Shown here in pieces: positions 1-11,678 of a stretch of DNA of 64,000 nucleotides (the first letter of the stretch is position 1; every line of letters starts with the position of its first letter). The stretch is from Scalesia atractyloides. Lineage: Eukaryota > Streptophyta > Magnoliopsida > Asterales > Asteraceae. A program made the translations under genes and the position numbers. The stretch covers positions 61,176,102 through 61,240,101 of the forward strand of contig CAMTDV010001633.1 of assembly GCA_947069175.1 (NCBI GenBank), in the 5' to 3' direction. The notes under the pieces are model-generated. The model did no database searches. It saw nothing but the letters and a program-made list of their open reading frames with translations, and had not been told where the DNA came from.

Positions 1-2352
1 AACCATTTATCTTGCCAGAATGTTATTTGATCCCCCTGACCCAGAATGCCCCTGAATAATAATGCCAAATCCAACCCGTATTCTCCCATATCTTGCGACA
101 AATTCCCCACTTCTTTCCACGGACCCGCAATGTTTACCTTCTTTGGAATAAACTGCCATGATCTTGAGCTATTATGTATACTCCATATAACCTTCCTCCA
201 TAAACCGTTGGTATCGACCTTGAATCGCCACCACCACTTTGCTAGCATGGCTAGGTTTGCTTCCCTCAACGAGCTTAACCCAAACCCTCCCCTTTTTCGT
301 GGTGTCATAGCGTGTTGCCATGCGACCCAACTCATCTTTGAATGGTCTGAATTTATTCCCCACAAAAACTCCATCCTAATCCTTTCAAGTTGCTTAATCA
401 CCTTTAGCGGCGCCTTGTAAATTGAGAAGTAGTAAGTAGGCAGAGAATTAAGGACTGACTTTATTAATGTTATCTTCCCTCCAAACGAAAGTATATTCGA
501 TTTCCATACCGATAGCCTTTTCTTAAAAACCTCCATTACCGGGTCCCAGTGTTTCACCAGGTTCATGTTTGCCCCGACCTGAAGCCCCAGGTTTTTAAAC
601 GGTAATGACCCAACCTTACACTTGAAGACATCCGCCATGGCACTTGTATTTTCACTACACACCCTGATGCCATATAAACTGCTCTTGGCTGCGTTGATTC
701 GTAAACCCGAAGCTAAATAGAAACAACGTAATAGCCTGTTCAGATTTCTAGCATTATCTATACACCATTCCCCCACGAAAACTGCATCATCTGCATATAA
801 TTGCGATAAAGTAGGGCCGTTATTGCCGCATCGTAACCCGTTAAACAACCCAATTTCCCCCGCCTTCTTTAATACCCCGGTCAAAGCCTCCATAACAATA
901 AAAAAGAGGAAAGGAGACAATGGGTCGCCCTGCCTCAATCCTCTGAAACACGGGAATTCCTGTGTAGGAGAACCATTCACCAATACCGAGGCACGAGCGG
1001 ATGTTATGGTTGCCATAATCCATTTTATCCACACCCTTGAAAACCCCAACTGTGAAAGTATCGATTCCAAAAAAGCCCAACTTACCCAGTCATATGCCTT
1101 TTCGATGTCCACTTTAAGAATAAACCCACTTTTTTGATTTTTCTTCATCCAAGCTATTAACTCATTAAGCACTAGGGGACCATCCATAATACTTCTATTC
1201 GCCAAAAAACCGGTTTGTTCCTCCGCACTTAAGTTTTGGAGGCTTTAGGCGATTCGCAAGTACTTTGGAGATCACCTTACTAATGCACCCAACTAAACTA
1301 ATCGGTCTATAGTCTTTCAATCCACACGGGTCACCACATTTTGGGATTAAAGCCAAAAACGAAGAAGTACAACCCTGTGAAATTGTCGCCTTATTATAAA
1401 ATTCTTCGAGTAATTTAACAAAATCATTTTCAAGGAGACCCCAACATCTCTTTAAAAATCTAAAATTAATCCCGTCCGGTCCCGACGCCTTGTCGCTACC
1501 ACAATCCCACATGGCCTCTTTTATTTCAGAAACCGAGAAAGGAGCCACTAGCTTCTCGTTTTCTTGCGTCGACACAGTAGCCAAGTTCGGGCATATGAGG
1601 CCCGGTCTATTATCCAAAGGTTCCAGAAACTTTTCAGCAAAGAAAGAACATATTGTATCCTTTATGATTGTCGATGTTACGACCCATTCCCCATCAAGCA
1701 TCAACCCGTTTATCCGACTGTTACTAGTGTTGGCGTTGACTACCCATGGAAATATGACGTGTTTTCATCTCCATCCGCCGCCCATTTCACCCTAAATTTC
1801 TGCTTCAAATCCATGGTCTTCAACCTGTCGGCGTCCATTAAGTATCGTCTACAATAGGCCCTTAGTTCCAACTCCTGTGGTGACAAGGACCTGTCTTCAG
1901 CCGACAATTCTAGAGTCTCCAACTAAGAGACTTTTGCACTGTATTCAGCCTCCTTTTCAGCCTTGAGTTCTTTAACCCAACCCATTATTTTATATTTGAC
2001 CCACTTTAGTTTAGTTGCTAAGCCCAAGTCTGCTGGTCCTTCGAAGCGAAATTCCGAACACAACTGCTCCACATATTCCATTAACCCAGGTAATTCCATC
2101 CAGGAGTTGAAAATTCTGCATGGGGTTGGACCAACGTCTACCGAGCTGACCGATAAAAGTATTGGACGATGATCCGAAACAAAATTGGACAAGGCGACTA
2201 GCGAAGCTTGTGGCCATTTATTGATAAAGTCGTGGCAAACTAGTAGTCTGTCTAACTTGCTCATACTAACACCGTTGTCTGCATGGTAAGTGTATTTACG
2301 ACCTCCAATTTGGTATTCACAAAGCTCCGCCAATTGTATGAACCGGTTGAAA
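1..2352 (-). pseudogene. LINE ORF2, endonuclease C-terminus plus reverse transcriptase (broken, partial)
   Basis: Read right to left. 2333-1926 encodes the C-terminal part of an APE-type endonuclease, with KLDRLLV and the SDHRPILL motif that carries the catalytic Asp-His pair. An in-frame TAG stands at 1923-1925. Coding continues to about 1741 (KWAADGDENTSYFHG), where one base is lost. The reverse transcriptase then begins with DKASGPDGINFRFLK and LKDYRPISLVGC in the frame ending near 1195, and after another shift shows RQGDPLSPFLFF near 890-950. The YADD catalytic box is at 787-798. Sequence to base 1 matches the region after the palm and thumb of plant LINE RTs. The expected zf-RVT end is off the window. 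It would have made the protein that nicks target DNA and primes reverse transcription there; this copy is not functional. Confidence 0.88.
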
Positions 2353-2543
2353 TAAAATGTAACATTTGTAAAAAAATCGGGTCTTCAAAACCCGCTCCGT
2401 TTTGTAATCAAATATCAAGTTATAAAAGTTACATTAAATATTTATGATTATTTTGAGTTAAAACGATACATAATTAATAAATAAACTAAACTATAAAAAT
2501 TATATTTGATAAAAAGTTAAAATAAAATAAATAAAAAAATTAT

Positions 2544-2627
2544 GAAGCTGCCGGGACTCGAACCCGGGTCAGCCAAGAAACACTTCAACAACTTAACACT
2601 CACTCCCAAGACCACTCCGCCACTTGT
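2544..2627 (-). other. Antisense tRNA-like segment (Leu/Ser-type) in left LTR
   Basis: On the minus strand the segment has an A-box like TGGCGGAGTGG, a long variable region, and a perfect T-arm CCGGG-TTCGAGT-CCCGG containing a B-box like GGTTCGAGTCC. Total length and the long variable part suit a class II tRNA (Leu or Ser). The two acceptor strands pair poorly, so it is not called as a functional tRNA gene. The right LTR holds the same segment at about 10743-10827 and the solo LTR has a diverged version at 26112-26188. Confidence 0.7.
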
Positions 2628-3477
2628 TTGTTTTCTGTCATGTTTAGGAAACAAATAATTTTTATGGACTAAGGTAAATCAATCGATTTTACACATTGTA
2701 ACTGAAACCGGTTATCAATCACCCAAATCGATTTGGATACTCTCGATTCAGCGAGTATAACCGTTAACAGACGATTTCAATCAATACTGCCATGAATGGA
2801 ACTTGAATTCGGAAGTAGATCGGTTTAATAACCGAAAGTCTTCAATTCTCAGACTACTTCAATCATAGACTTTTCCTGCGACTCAAAACACTCTGCAAGA
2901 CTCCCAATTGCATTTCCGCAACCTTACAATCCACCGGAGAAGCTTGAATCAGACCGCCGGAAAAATTCTGCAAGTCACCGGAAAACCGGGACTCACATCC
3001 ACACGGTATTTCCTCCGACTCTTTCTGTTTCAATCATGTGATTAATCAGTCTCTAACACAACTCCACCATCAGAATCGATCCTAGTCAACGTTTGTTGAA
3101 AATCTTACCTTCGCCGGAAAACTTCTGAAACTGCCGGAAACACACCGTGAACGGGTATGATCTCCCAAACTTCTGTTAAACCTTGTTTAAGTGACTCAAC
3201 TTCTTAAATAATCGAACAAAGCTGTTAATTGGTTTCAACAGCCGGAGTTCACTTTCAGTACCGACGAACCTCCGCCGGAATTCTGTGAACAACATCAATC
3301 GGTATATCTTTTTCCTTAAACTCTCTCCATTCTCTACTTTTAAATTACTGATAATGTCTGAAAAGCGTATAAGTCATAAATTGGTCATAACAGTCGGAAT
3401 ATGTTTGTCTGTGTAAATCAACGAAGAAGATGAAGACGCAACATAACATACGATTAATTAAAATCGGTATTTTAAAC

Positions 3478-3559
3478 GGGTTAGACACACAGTCCAGCGG
3501 TGGACTGTGTGCAAAATACACACACACGTCCCGAGTTCGATCCCTGCTACACGCACACC
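3478..3559 (+). other. tRNA-like cassette 1 in left LTR
   Basis: Starts GGGTTAGACAC. Where a D-arm would be there is a perfect 11-bp stem with a 4-nt loop: CACACAGTCCA (3486-3496), GCGG, TGGACTGTGTG (3501-3511). A T-arm like GAGTTCGATCC follows. Acceptor and T stems do not pair fully. First of three sense cassettes with starts 170 and 168 bp apart. Confidence 0.7.
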
Positions 3560-3647
3560 TTATATAATAACGCGCCTTTTTGTTTAAAAACTAAACCGGG
3601 ATAACCCAGTTAGTTTTTAAGTATAATAAAAACCGAGGTATTAACCA

Positions 3648-3725
3648 GGTTAGACACACAGTCCAGCGGTGGACTGTGTGCAACATGAACCACACGTCGC
3701 GCGTTCGAAACCCGTCACGAGCACC
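3648..3725 (+). other. tRNA-like cassette 2 in left LTR
   Basis: Starts GGTTAGACAC and contains the same 11-bp D-arm-position hairpin with GCGG loop as cassette 1, then GCGTTCGAAACCC in the B-box position. The right LTR copy (from 11849) has lost one base of the hairpin. The spacer before it, about 90 bp, contains TAAGTATAATAAAAACCG, also seen before cassettes of the solo LTR. Confidence 0.7.
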
Positions 3726-3815
3726 GGTCCGATTGAATTAAAATGTTTTTGCAAATAAAGGAAATTCGGTTAAATTGAATAAGTGTATAAATATAATTAA
3801 AAACAAGATTATTTC

Positions 3816-3893
3816 GGGTTAGACACGTAGCTCAGTTGGTAGAGCTGCGTGCACGCGAACGGGAGGTCTCGGGTTCGAGCCTCACCCGGCGCA
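3816..3893 (+). other. tRNA-like cassette 3 in left LTR (closest to a tRNA)
   Basis: Contains a consensus A-box TAGCTCAGTTGG (3828-3839) and B-box GGTTCGAGCC (3872-3881) about 32 bp apart, as in Pol III type 2 promoters. The D-arm is extended: CACGTAGCTC (3824-3833), 8-nt loop, GAGCTGCGTG (3842-3851), nine of ten positions Watson-Crick and one T-G. The anticodon region reads GCGTGCACGC, self-complementary, and the T and acceptor stems are decayed. Origin from an elongator tRNA is an inference from the two boxes. Confidence 0.75.
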
Positions 3894-4470
3894 GATTAAT
3901 TCGCTGACCGAACCGGTCAACGGTCAACGGTCAACGCTGAATAAATAATTTATATATATATATATATTTTTATTTATTTAATTTAATTTAAAAATCAATT
4001 AAAAATACTTAAAAATAACATTTTTAAAGATAGAAAATAGTCATAAACTCACAAAAATATATCTAAAAATTTCATTAAAATCCTTAATAAAATCCATCCA
4101 TTTAATATATTTTTCCATTATTATTTAGGTTAGTATTCCTCGTTGATCCGCTCATCTAATTCGTGCGCATCTCACCATCTCCAATCCAACGCACCCAATG
4201 TGAGTGAATCTTACAAATTCCCCGTTTTAATCACGTTTTGGGGTGTATCATGTGTCATTGTATATATATATATATATATTATTACTAAACCATTGTGCAT
4301 ACATCATATCATGAACTTGTGTATTCAGTTTGTTGTTGTTAAGTAGTTATTATTGGATGCAATTTATTATTCAGTACATGCAATTTCATAGGCCACCGCT
4401 CCCCATTACATTATGAGTGTTGAGCATGTTCCCCATTTTATTATGCGGTTGAACCTGGCGTGCCCACATA

Positions 4471-4564
4471 CGATCGGCTCCGTTTGATTGAGCCTTGATC
4501 GCACAGACATTTTCATTTTCAGTACATGCAATACGATCGGCTCCGTTTGATTGAGCCTTGATCG
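4471..4564 (+). repeat. Duplicated hairpin in left LTR
   Basis: Two copies, 4471-4501 and 4534-4564 (period 63 bp), of CGATCGGCTC, a 9-nt loop, then GAGCCTTGATCG. Stem GGCTC/GAGCC continues into CGATC/GATCG across a 2-nt bulge. The same pair is in the right LTR with one substitution in each copy. Confidence 0.8.
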
Positions 4565-5043
4565 CACAGTTTCATTTATGTTATTTACAGTATGATGTTG
4601 GTATGTTCATGTATGCTGTCATGTGTTATTGTATGTTATAGTTGTGACTGCTATTTGCCATTGCTTGATTATTTACATTTGCTCATCTATGATTATGCAC
4701 AAATTTACATTGATAAACTAACAATTAATTTATTAATAAATGTTTATCTAATAAGGTTCACTCGCCAACTTATGTTGACCCAAAAAACCCCATTTTACAC
4801 ATGATACAGGTGAAGCAGCAGCAGCTAGGAACACATAGGACTTGGACTAGAAGAATAAAACGATTTAGTGTTGGGATTGTTATGCTTGACTTATTTTCCT
4901 TGTATTGAATGAACATGTTTGGATTTTTGAAATGTAACTCTGACTTTATTAAATATGAAACATATTAGTAAATGTCATGAGCTTTGGTGATAACCCAATT
5001 ATGCCCCGACTCTTATTCCCCTGCGGGTCGGGGTGTGACAGAT

Positions 5044-5056
5044 TGGTATCAGAGCC
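5044..5056 (+). other. Primer binding site, element A (initiator Met tRNA)
   Basis: TGGTATCAGAGCC begins three bases after the LTR end. This is the usual plant site complementary to the 3' end of tRNA-iMet and shows plus-strand orientation. Confidence 0.9.
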
Positions 5057-5851
5057 GTGACTGTAGGGATATAGGATAGGTTATTAGACCCTTAGAGCCT
5101 ATACTATAGTCGATTAGAAACTTATAAGAATTTTGTGTGTTATATGCCAAATTTCATGATGTTTATATGTTTTATGTTAAATGTTACATTTGATATTGTG
5201 CAAGCATGTTCATAAGTATGTATTATCATATAATGCCTATCATGAAATCGTATGCTCATAACATATCACATCCATGAAGGCACACACCACATCATGATTG
5301 TTTTTACAATGATTTTCGTGTTTTCAAATCTCATCAACGTGAGTTCTCATGACGGGCATGTAGTAACTGGAAGGGTACCAGTACCGGTAGTCGGAACGTC
5401 CTGTCTAGGCTGGCATTCGTATAAATCCAAAATAAAGGACCAGTTTGCCTACCTGGGGACTAACGATGAGAGTACGAAGTACCTCTTAGGCCAAAGCATG
5501 CTATACCAAACGTCGTGTGAGCTAATCCCACTTTGAGTTGTCATTGTGTCTACACCTGGACACGTTCCGACCAAACATCTCATGAACATATTTTGTGGTT
5601 TGCATTCGGGGGATGCGAGTGTTAAATTGCCAATACTAATATGAATCCTACCAAGCCAATAGCCATGGGGGCCCACATGACTATGTAGGTGAAGGTATGG
5701 GGGACATTTGAGGCCCAACATGAGCGAACCCAAGACATCCTATGGATGTAGTTGCATTATTGATATTTATTTCATTTTCATTTTCTTAAAGACACATGAC
5801 ACCTAAAAAGACACCATAAACTCACAATCTTCTCATTTTATGATCCTGTAG
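5057..5851 (+). other. Element A 5' leader, no gene seen
   Basis: About 800 bp between the primer site and the gag start. It contains short open frames without recognisable similarity, and a GGTACCAGTACCGG stretch near 5376-5389. Presumably untranslated leader and packaging region. Confidence 0.6.
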
Positions 5852-8800
5852 ATGTCGTCTAGACAGCAACGAAGGGGTAAAAGATCGGGAAGGTCTCAGG
5901 AACGTTTGGCCACTCAGATCGCGAAACAAATGGCCACGATATTGCCTGACATTGTGGTACAAGTACAACAAGCCCTTGCTACAAATCCTACTAACCCTCC
6001 CCAACAACAGGACCAGAACATCGACAACCCTCCTACCAACAAGTGCTCTTACAAACATTTTAAGTCCTGTGATCCTCCTAAATTTGAAGGGACCGAGGGT
6101 GTCACTGCTCTCCTACATTGGTTCGAGGAGATGGAAAACACCTTCCTAAACTGCGATTGTCCTGAGGATCGCAAGGTTCGATACGCCACCGGGAGACTAC
6201 TTGGAGTAGCTCTCACTTGGTGGAATACTGAGAAAGGGAAGAGGGGAACTGAAGATGCGATGGCCTTAACTTGGGAGGAGTTAAGGGAAATTATGACTAG
6301 GCGTTTCTGTCCTAGAAGTGAAATTAAGAAGTTGGAGGATGAATTTCATGCTCTAAAGCAAAAGGAGGGTGATCACACTACCTACAACAAGAGGTTCTTG
6401 GAGTTGAACCAAATGGTTCCAAATTTATTCACACTAACCTATCATCTGATTGAACATTATATTCGGGGACTTCCCTCGAAAATCCAAGATTCAGTTCTCA
6501 GCGTTTCACCAGTAACACTTGAAGCTGCCATGGAGTTAGCAACTGAACTGACCGAAAACCGAATTCGCAACGGGAAGTTCAAAGAAGAGAAGAAGAAAGC
6601 CCCTGTTGAGGGACAAACTTCAAACCACCCCATTCCTTCCTCTAAGTTTGCTAACAAGAGGAAGCGTAACACCAGAAATTTTGCAGTTACCCAAACCAAC
6701 ACCCCTATTCCTGCTGCACCCATTACTCAAGTCACTCCTTCACCCGCACCATACAGAAGACCCTACACAGGCCCGTTACCAAAATGTAACCGTTGTCAGT
6801 ATCACCATTCCCCTGATCATCCTTGCCAATACTGCACCGGCTGCGGTCGCGCAGGACATACTGTTCAAAACTGCCGCATGCCTCAACGAACAAACCGCCA
6901 CCAACCTTTAACCCAAACCCACCAACAGTTAATGGGTCAAGCACAACAACCCCTACCATTTCCACCCACCCAACATTTAGCCCAAACATACTACCAACCC
7001 AATTATCCTATGGGCCAACCTATGCGGGCTTGCTTCAATTGCGGCGACCCAAGTCATTTCAGAAACACATGTCCAAGGCTGGTTAATATTATTCATGCTC
7101 AGGCCCAAGCCAACCCAGTGAATCAAGCGAACCAAGCTCCTCCACCTGCAAGAGGAAGAGCTTTCAATATTAACGCGAACCAGGCCAGAGCTGACGACAA
7201 TGTGGTCAACGGTACATTCCTTATAAATGGTAGATATGCCTCTATGTTATTTGATACTGGTGCGGATAGAAGTTTTGTGTCATTAGAATTTGAACCTATC
7301 TTAAGCAAAAATCGGGATAAGCTCACGGAATCCATAACGGTAGAAGTTGCGGACGGGAAACCAGTTTCAGTAGACTCTATATTACGCAACTGTACACTCA
7401 CCTTAAACGACCACGATTTCTCAATCGACCTTATTCCTATGAAGCTGGGAAGTTTTGACATCATAATCGGTATGGATTGGCTCAGTCAACATCAGGCGGA
7501 AGTTGTATGTCGTGAAAAATTTATTCGTATTCCTCTTTCAAACGGTCAGACTCTTCGAATCATTGGAGAAACCTCGTCGAAAGGGCTCAGCTTAATGTCT
7601 TGTCTTCAAGCTCAAAAATATCTTCGCAAGAATTATGTCGCGTTTTTAGCCCATATCATCAAGAAGGGGACCACAGAGAAGAAACTTGAAGACATTCCTG
7701 TAGTAAAAGACTTTCCACAAGTTTTTCCTGGCGACATTTCAGGACTTCCTCCAGTTAGAGACGTCGAATTCCGTATTGATCTTATACCTGGTGCTACACC
7801 AGTTGAAAAGTCTCCATATAGGTTAGCCCCCTCTGAAATGCAAGAGCTAGCCAGTCAATTACAAGAGTTGACTGACAAGGGATTCATACGTCCTAGCTCA
7901 TCGCCTTGGGGTGCACCTGTCCTTTTTGTAAAGAAGAAAGATGGATCTTTTCGTATGTGCATCGACTACAGAGAGCTCAACAAGTTAACCATCAAAAATC
8001 GCTATCCTTTACCTCGCATTGATGATCTTCTTGACCAACTACAAGGTGCCAGCTGCTTTTCGAAAATCGATCTTCGATCTGGCTATCATCAACTTAGAGT
8101 GCATGAAGAAGACGTCCCTAAGACTGCTTTTCGAACTCGTTATGGCCACTATGAATTCATGGTTATGCCGTTTGGATTAACCAACGCACCAGCTGTCTTC
8201 ATGGACCTAATGAACAGAGTCTGCAAACCTTATCTTGATCGATTTGTTATAGTTTTCATCGACGATATTCTTATTTATTCAAAATCTAAAGCTGATCATG
8301 AGCGCCATCTTCGACTAGTTCTTGCACTTCTAGAAAAGGAAAAGCTTTATGCCAAGTTCTCTAAATGTGAATTCTGGTTAAAAGAGGTGCAATTCCTCGG
8401 GCATGTAGTCAATGACAAGGGAATACATGTTGACCCTTCAAAGATCAAAGCAGTTCAAGAATGGCAAGCACCACGTACACCAACTGAAGTAAGATCTTTT
8501 CTTGGACTAGCTAGCTATTAGCGACGGTTCATTTCAAACTTCTCTCGCATTGCTGTGCCACTCACGACTTTAACTCATAAGGGAAAACCTTTCGTATGGG
8601 GACCCAAGCAAGAAGAAGCTTTTCAAACTCTTAAACAAAAACTTTGTGATGCACCAATCCTCACTCTTCCTGAAGGTTGTGATGATTTTGTAGTCTATTG
8701 TGACGCGTCAGGGCATGGATTAGGCTGCGTTCTCATGCAAAGAGGAAAAGTCATAGCTTATGCCTCGAGACAACTCAAGACGCATGAAAAGAACTACACC

Positions 8801-10522
8801 ACTCATGACCTAGAACTTGGAGCCGTTGTATTCGCTCTTAAGATATGGAGACATTATCTCTATGGTACTAAGTGTGAAATATACACTGACCACAAGAGTC
8901 TTCAACATATCTTCAATCAAAAAGAGTTAAATATGAGGCAACGAAGATGGGTCGAACTTCTAAATGATTACGACTGTGAAATTAGATACCACCCTGGTAA
9001 AGCAAATGTGGTGGCTGATGCACTTAGTCGAAAGGGTTATGCGAACTCCATTCATCTTCTATGTTCGCAAATTATAACCGACATTAAAGATCAAATTCGA
9101 GAAGCCCAACACGTTTCAATAACAGAAGAAGATGTACGAAAGGAGATGTCCTGTGGAGCCGAGCTAAAACTTGAAACTAAATCAGACGGTATCCTGTATT
9201 ACCTAGATCGTATCTGGATTCCTAACCACAACAATCTTCGTGAAACTCTTATGAATGAAGCTCACAAAACGCGATATTCTATACACCCAGGAGCCGATAA
9301 GATGTATCAAGACCTACGATACACCTATTGGTGGCCTGGAATGAAGAAGGATATTGCCGTTTTGTTTCCAAGTGTCTCACATGTTCCAAGGTGAAGGCTG
9401 AACACCAAAGACCCTCAGGACTTCTAGTCCAACCGGAAATACCTGTATGGAAGTGGGAAAATATAACCATGGATTTCATTACCGGGTTACCTCGCACTTC
9501 TGGTGGGTATGACACTATATGGGTGATTATAGACCGACTTACAAAATCAGCTCACTTTATTCCTATCCGTGAAGATTCAAGAACGAAAAGCTTGCACGTA
9601 TTTATATCAACGAAATCGTAAGCCGGCATGGGGTACCATTAAGTATTATTCTGATCGTGATGGTCGTTTCACCTCACGAACATGGCAAGCAGTACAATCC
9701 GCTATGGGCACACGATTAGATCTCAGTACCGCCTATCATCCTCAAACTGATGGACAGTCTGAGCGCACCATTCAAACTCTTGAAGATATTCTTAGAGCAT
9801 GTGTCATAGACTTCAAGGGAAATTGGGACGCCCACCTACCGTTAGTTGAATTTTCGTACAACAACAGCTATCATTCGAGCATCGGCATGGCACCTTTTGA
9901 AGCCTTATATGGTCGTAAGTGCCGATCTCCTGTATGTTGGCACGAAATTGGGGAAGCACAAATTACTGGTCCAGAATTGATCCAAGAAACCACAGACAAG
10001 ATTCATCAAATTCGAAACAATCTTCTAGCAGCTCAAAGTCATCAAAAGAGTTATGCAGATAAACGACGGAAGCCTTTAGAGTTTAACATTGGTGATCATG
10101 TGCTTTTAAAAGTATCACCGTGGAAGGGAGTAGTTCGTTTTGGTCAAAAGGGGAAGCTAGCACCACGTTACATATGACCTTTCAAGATACTCGAAAGAGT
10201 AGGTCCTGTAGCATACAAGCTTGACCTACCAGAAGAACTCAACAGGATTCATCCCACATTCCGCGTGTCGAACTTGAAGAAGTGCCTCGCTGATGAGAAT
10301 CTCCATATTCCGCTGGAAGATATTCAGATTGATGAATCTATGCATTTTGTTGAAAGACCAGTGGAGATCATGGACTACGGGGAGAAGCGTCTTCGACGAA
10401 GTCGCATTCCAATTGTTAGGGTACGCTGGGAGTCGAAACGGGGACCTGAGTTTACTTGGGAACGTGAAGACTCAATGCGTGAAAAATACCCGCATCTTTT
10501 TCCTACTACTTCAACTACTTAA
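5852..10522 (+). pseudogene. Element A gag-pol polyprotein (chromovirus), five lesions
   Basis: Start ATG at 5852; final stop TAA at 10520. Order: retrotransposon gag (about residues 60-230), Cys/His region with CTGCGRAGHTVQNC and CFNCGDPSHFRNTC zinc knuckles, aspartic protease LFDTGADRSF, reverse transcriptase with FIDDILIYS (codons 8256 on), RNase H CDASGHGLGC, integrase with HPGADKMYQDLR zinc finger and the DDE region ending HPQTDGQSERT, then a C-terminal chromodomain (VRVRWESK, TWEREDSMREKYP). Lesions: TAG at 8519-8521 replacing the second Tyr of the YYRRF motif; single T losses near 9360, 9576 and 9650, which together restore frame; TGA at 10175-10177 where Gly is expected. Otherwise the frame is open, so the copy was active recently. 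Chromodomains of this class guide integration to heterochromatin (family knowledge). Confidence 0.93.
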
Positions 10523-10541
10523 ATTTCGGGACGAAATTCCT

Positions 10542-10556
10542 AAAAGTAGGGGATAC
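10542..10556 (+). other. Polypurine tract region, element A
   Basis: AAAAGTAGGGGA then TAC directly before the right LTR. It would prime plus-strand DNA synthesis. The upstream motif TTTCGGGACGAAATTC (10524-10539) recurs before the 3' LTRs of element B and of the 44216 element. Confidence 0.75.
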
Positions 10557-10742
10557 TGTAACATTTGTAAAAAAAAATCGGGTCTTCAAAACCCGCTCCG
10601 TTTTGTAATCAAATATCAAGTTATAAAAGTTACATTAAATATTTATGATTATTTTGAGTTAAAACGATACATAATTAATAAATAAACTAAACTATAAAAA
10701 TTATATTTGATAAAAAGTTAAAATAAAATAAATAAAAAAATT

Positions 10743-10827
10743 ATGAAGCTGCCGGGACTCGAACCCGGGTCAGCCAAGAAACACTTCAACAACTTAACAC
10801 TCACTCCCAAGACCACTCCGCCATTGT
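10743..10827 (-). other. Antisense tRNA-like segment in right LTR
   Basis: Copy of 2544-2627. The perfect T-arm CCGGG/CCCGG is kept; one base is lost at the 5' end (CCATTG for CCACTTG on the plus strand). Confidence 0.7.
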
Positions 10828-11678
10828 TTGTTTTCTGTCATGTTTAGGAAACAAATAATTTTTATGGACTAAGGTAAATCAATCGATTTTACACATTGTA
10901 ACTGAAACCGGTTATCAATCACCCAAATCGATTTGGATACTCTCGATTCAGCGAGTATAACCGGTAAACGGACGATTTCAATCAATACTGCCATGAATGG
11001 AACTTGAATTCGGAAGTAGATCGGTTTAATAACCGAAAGTCTTCAATTCTCGGACTACTTCAATCATAGACTTTTCCTGCGACTCAAAACACTCTGCAAG
11101 ACTCCCAATTGCATTTCCGCAACCTTACAATCCACCGGAGAAGCTTGAATCAGACCGCCGGAAAAATTCTGCAAGTCACCGGAAAACCGGGACTCACATC
11201 CACACGGTATTTCCTCCGACTCTTTCTGTTTCAATCATGTGATTAATCAGTCTCTAACACAACTCCACCATCAGAATCGATCCTAGTCAACGTTTGTTGA
11301 AAATCTTACCTTCGCCGGAAAACTTCTGAAACTGCCGGAAACACACCGTGAACGGGTATGGTCTCCCAAACTTCTGTTAAACCTTGTTTAAGTGACTCAT
11401 CTTCTTAAATAATCGAACAAAGCTGTTAATTGGTTTCAACAGCCGGAGTTCACTTTCAGTACCGACGAACCTCCGCCGGAATTCTGTGAACAACATCAAC
11501 CGGTATATCTTTTTCCTTAAACTCTCTCCATTCTCTACTTTTAAATTACTGATAATGTCTGAAAAGCGTATAAGTCATAAATCGGTCATAACAGTCGGAA
11601 TATGTTTGTCTGTGTAAATCAACGAAGAAGATGAAGACGCAACATAACATAAGATTAATTAAAATCGGTATTTTAAAC

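Larger units (their letters stand above)
2358..5040 (+). repeat. Element A left LTR (2683 bp)
   Basis: Begins TGTAACATTTG and ends GGGTCGGGGTGTGACA. It matches 10557-13245 along its length. Unusual content: one antisense tRNA-like segment near the start, a tandem array of three sense tRNA-like cassettes in the middle, a duplicated hairpin at 4471-4564, and TA-rich simple repeats near 3953-3966 and 4261-4278. The 3' part carries CACTCGCCAACTT, which also occurs in the solo LTR at 25926-28375 and, as CTCGCCAACTT, in the LTR at 44216-46469. The transcription start was not located. Confidence 0.95.

Noticed and set aside
46..420. Plus-strand open frame over the LINE
   Set aside because: It lies antisense to LINE ORF2 coding sequence and has no similarity of its own.
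3816..3893. Functional tRNA gene on the plus strand
   Set aside because: A-box and B-box fit, but acceptor, anticodon and T stems do not pair and it is part of an LTR present in several copies.
3953..3966. TA microsatellites as regulatory elements
   Set aside because: Length differs between the two LTRs of one element, as expected for slippage.
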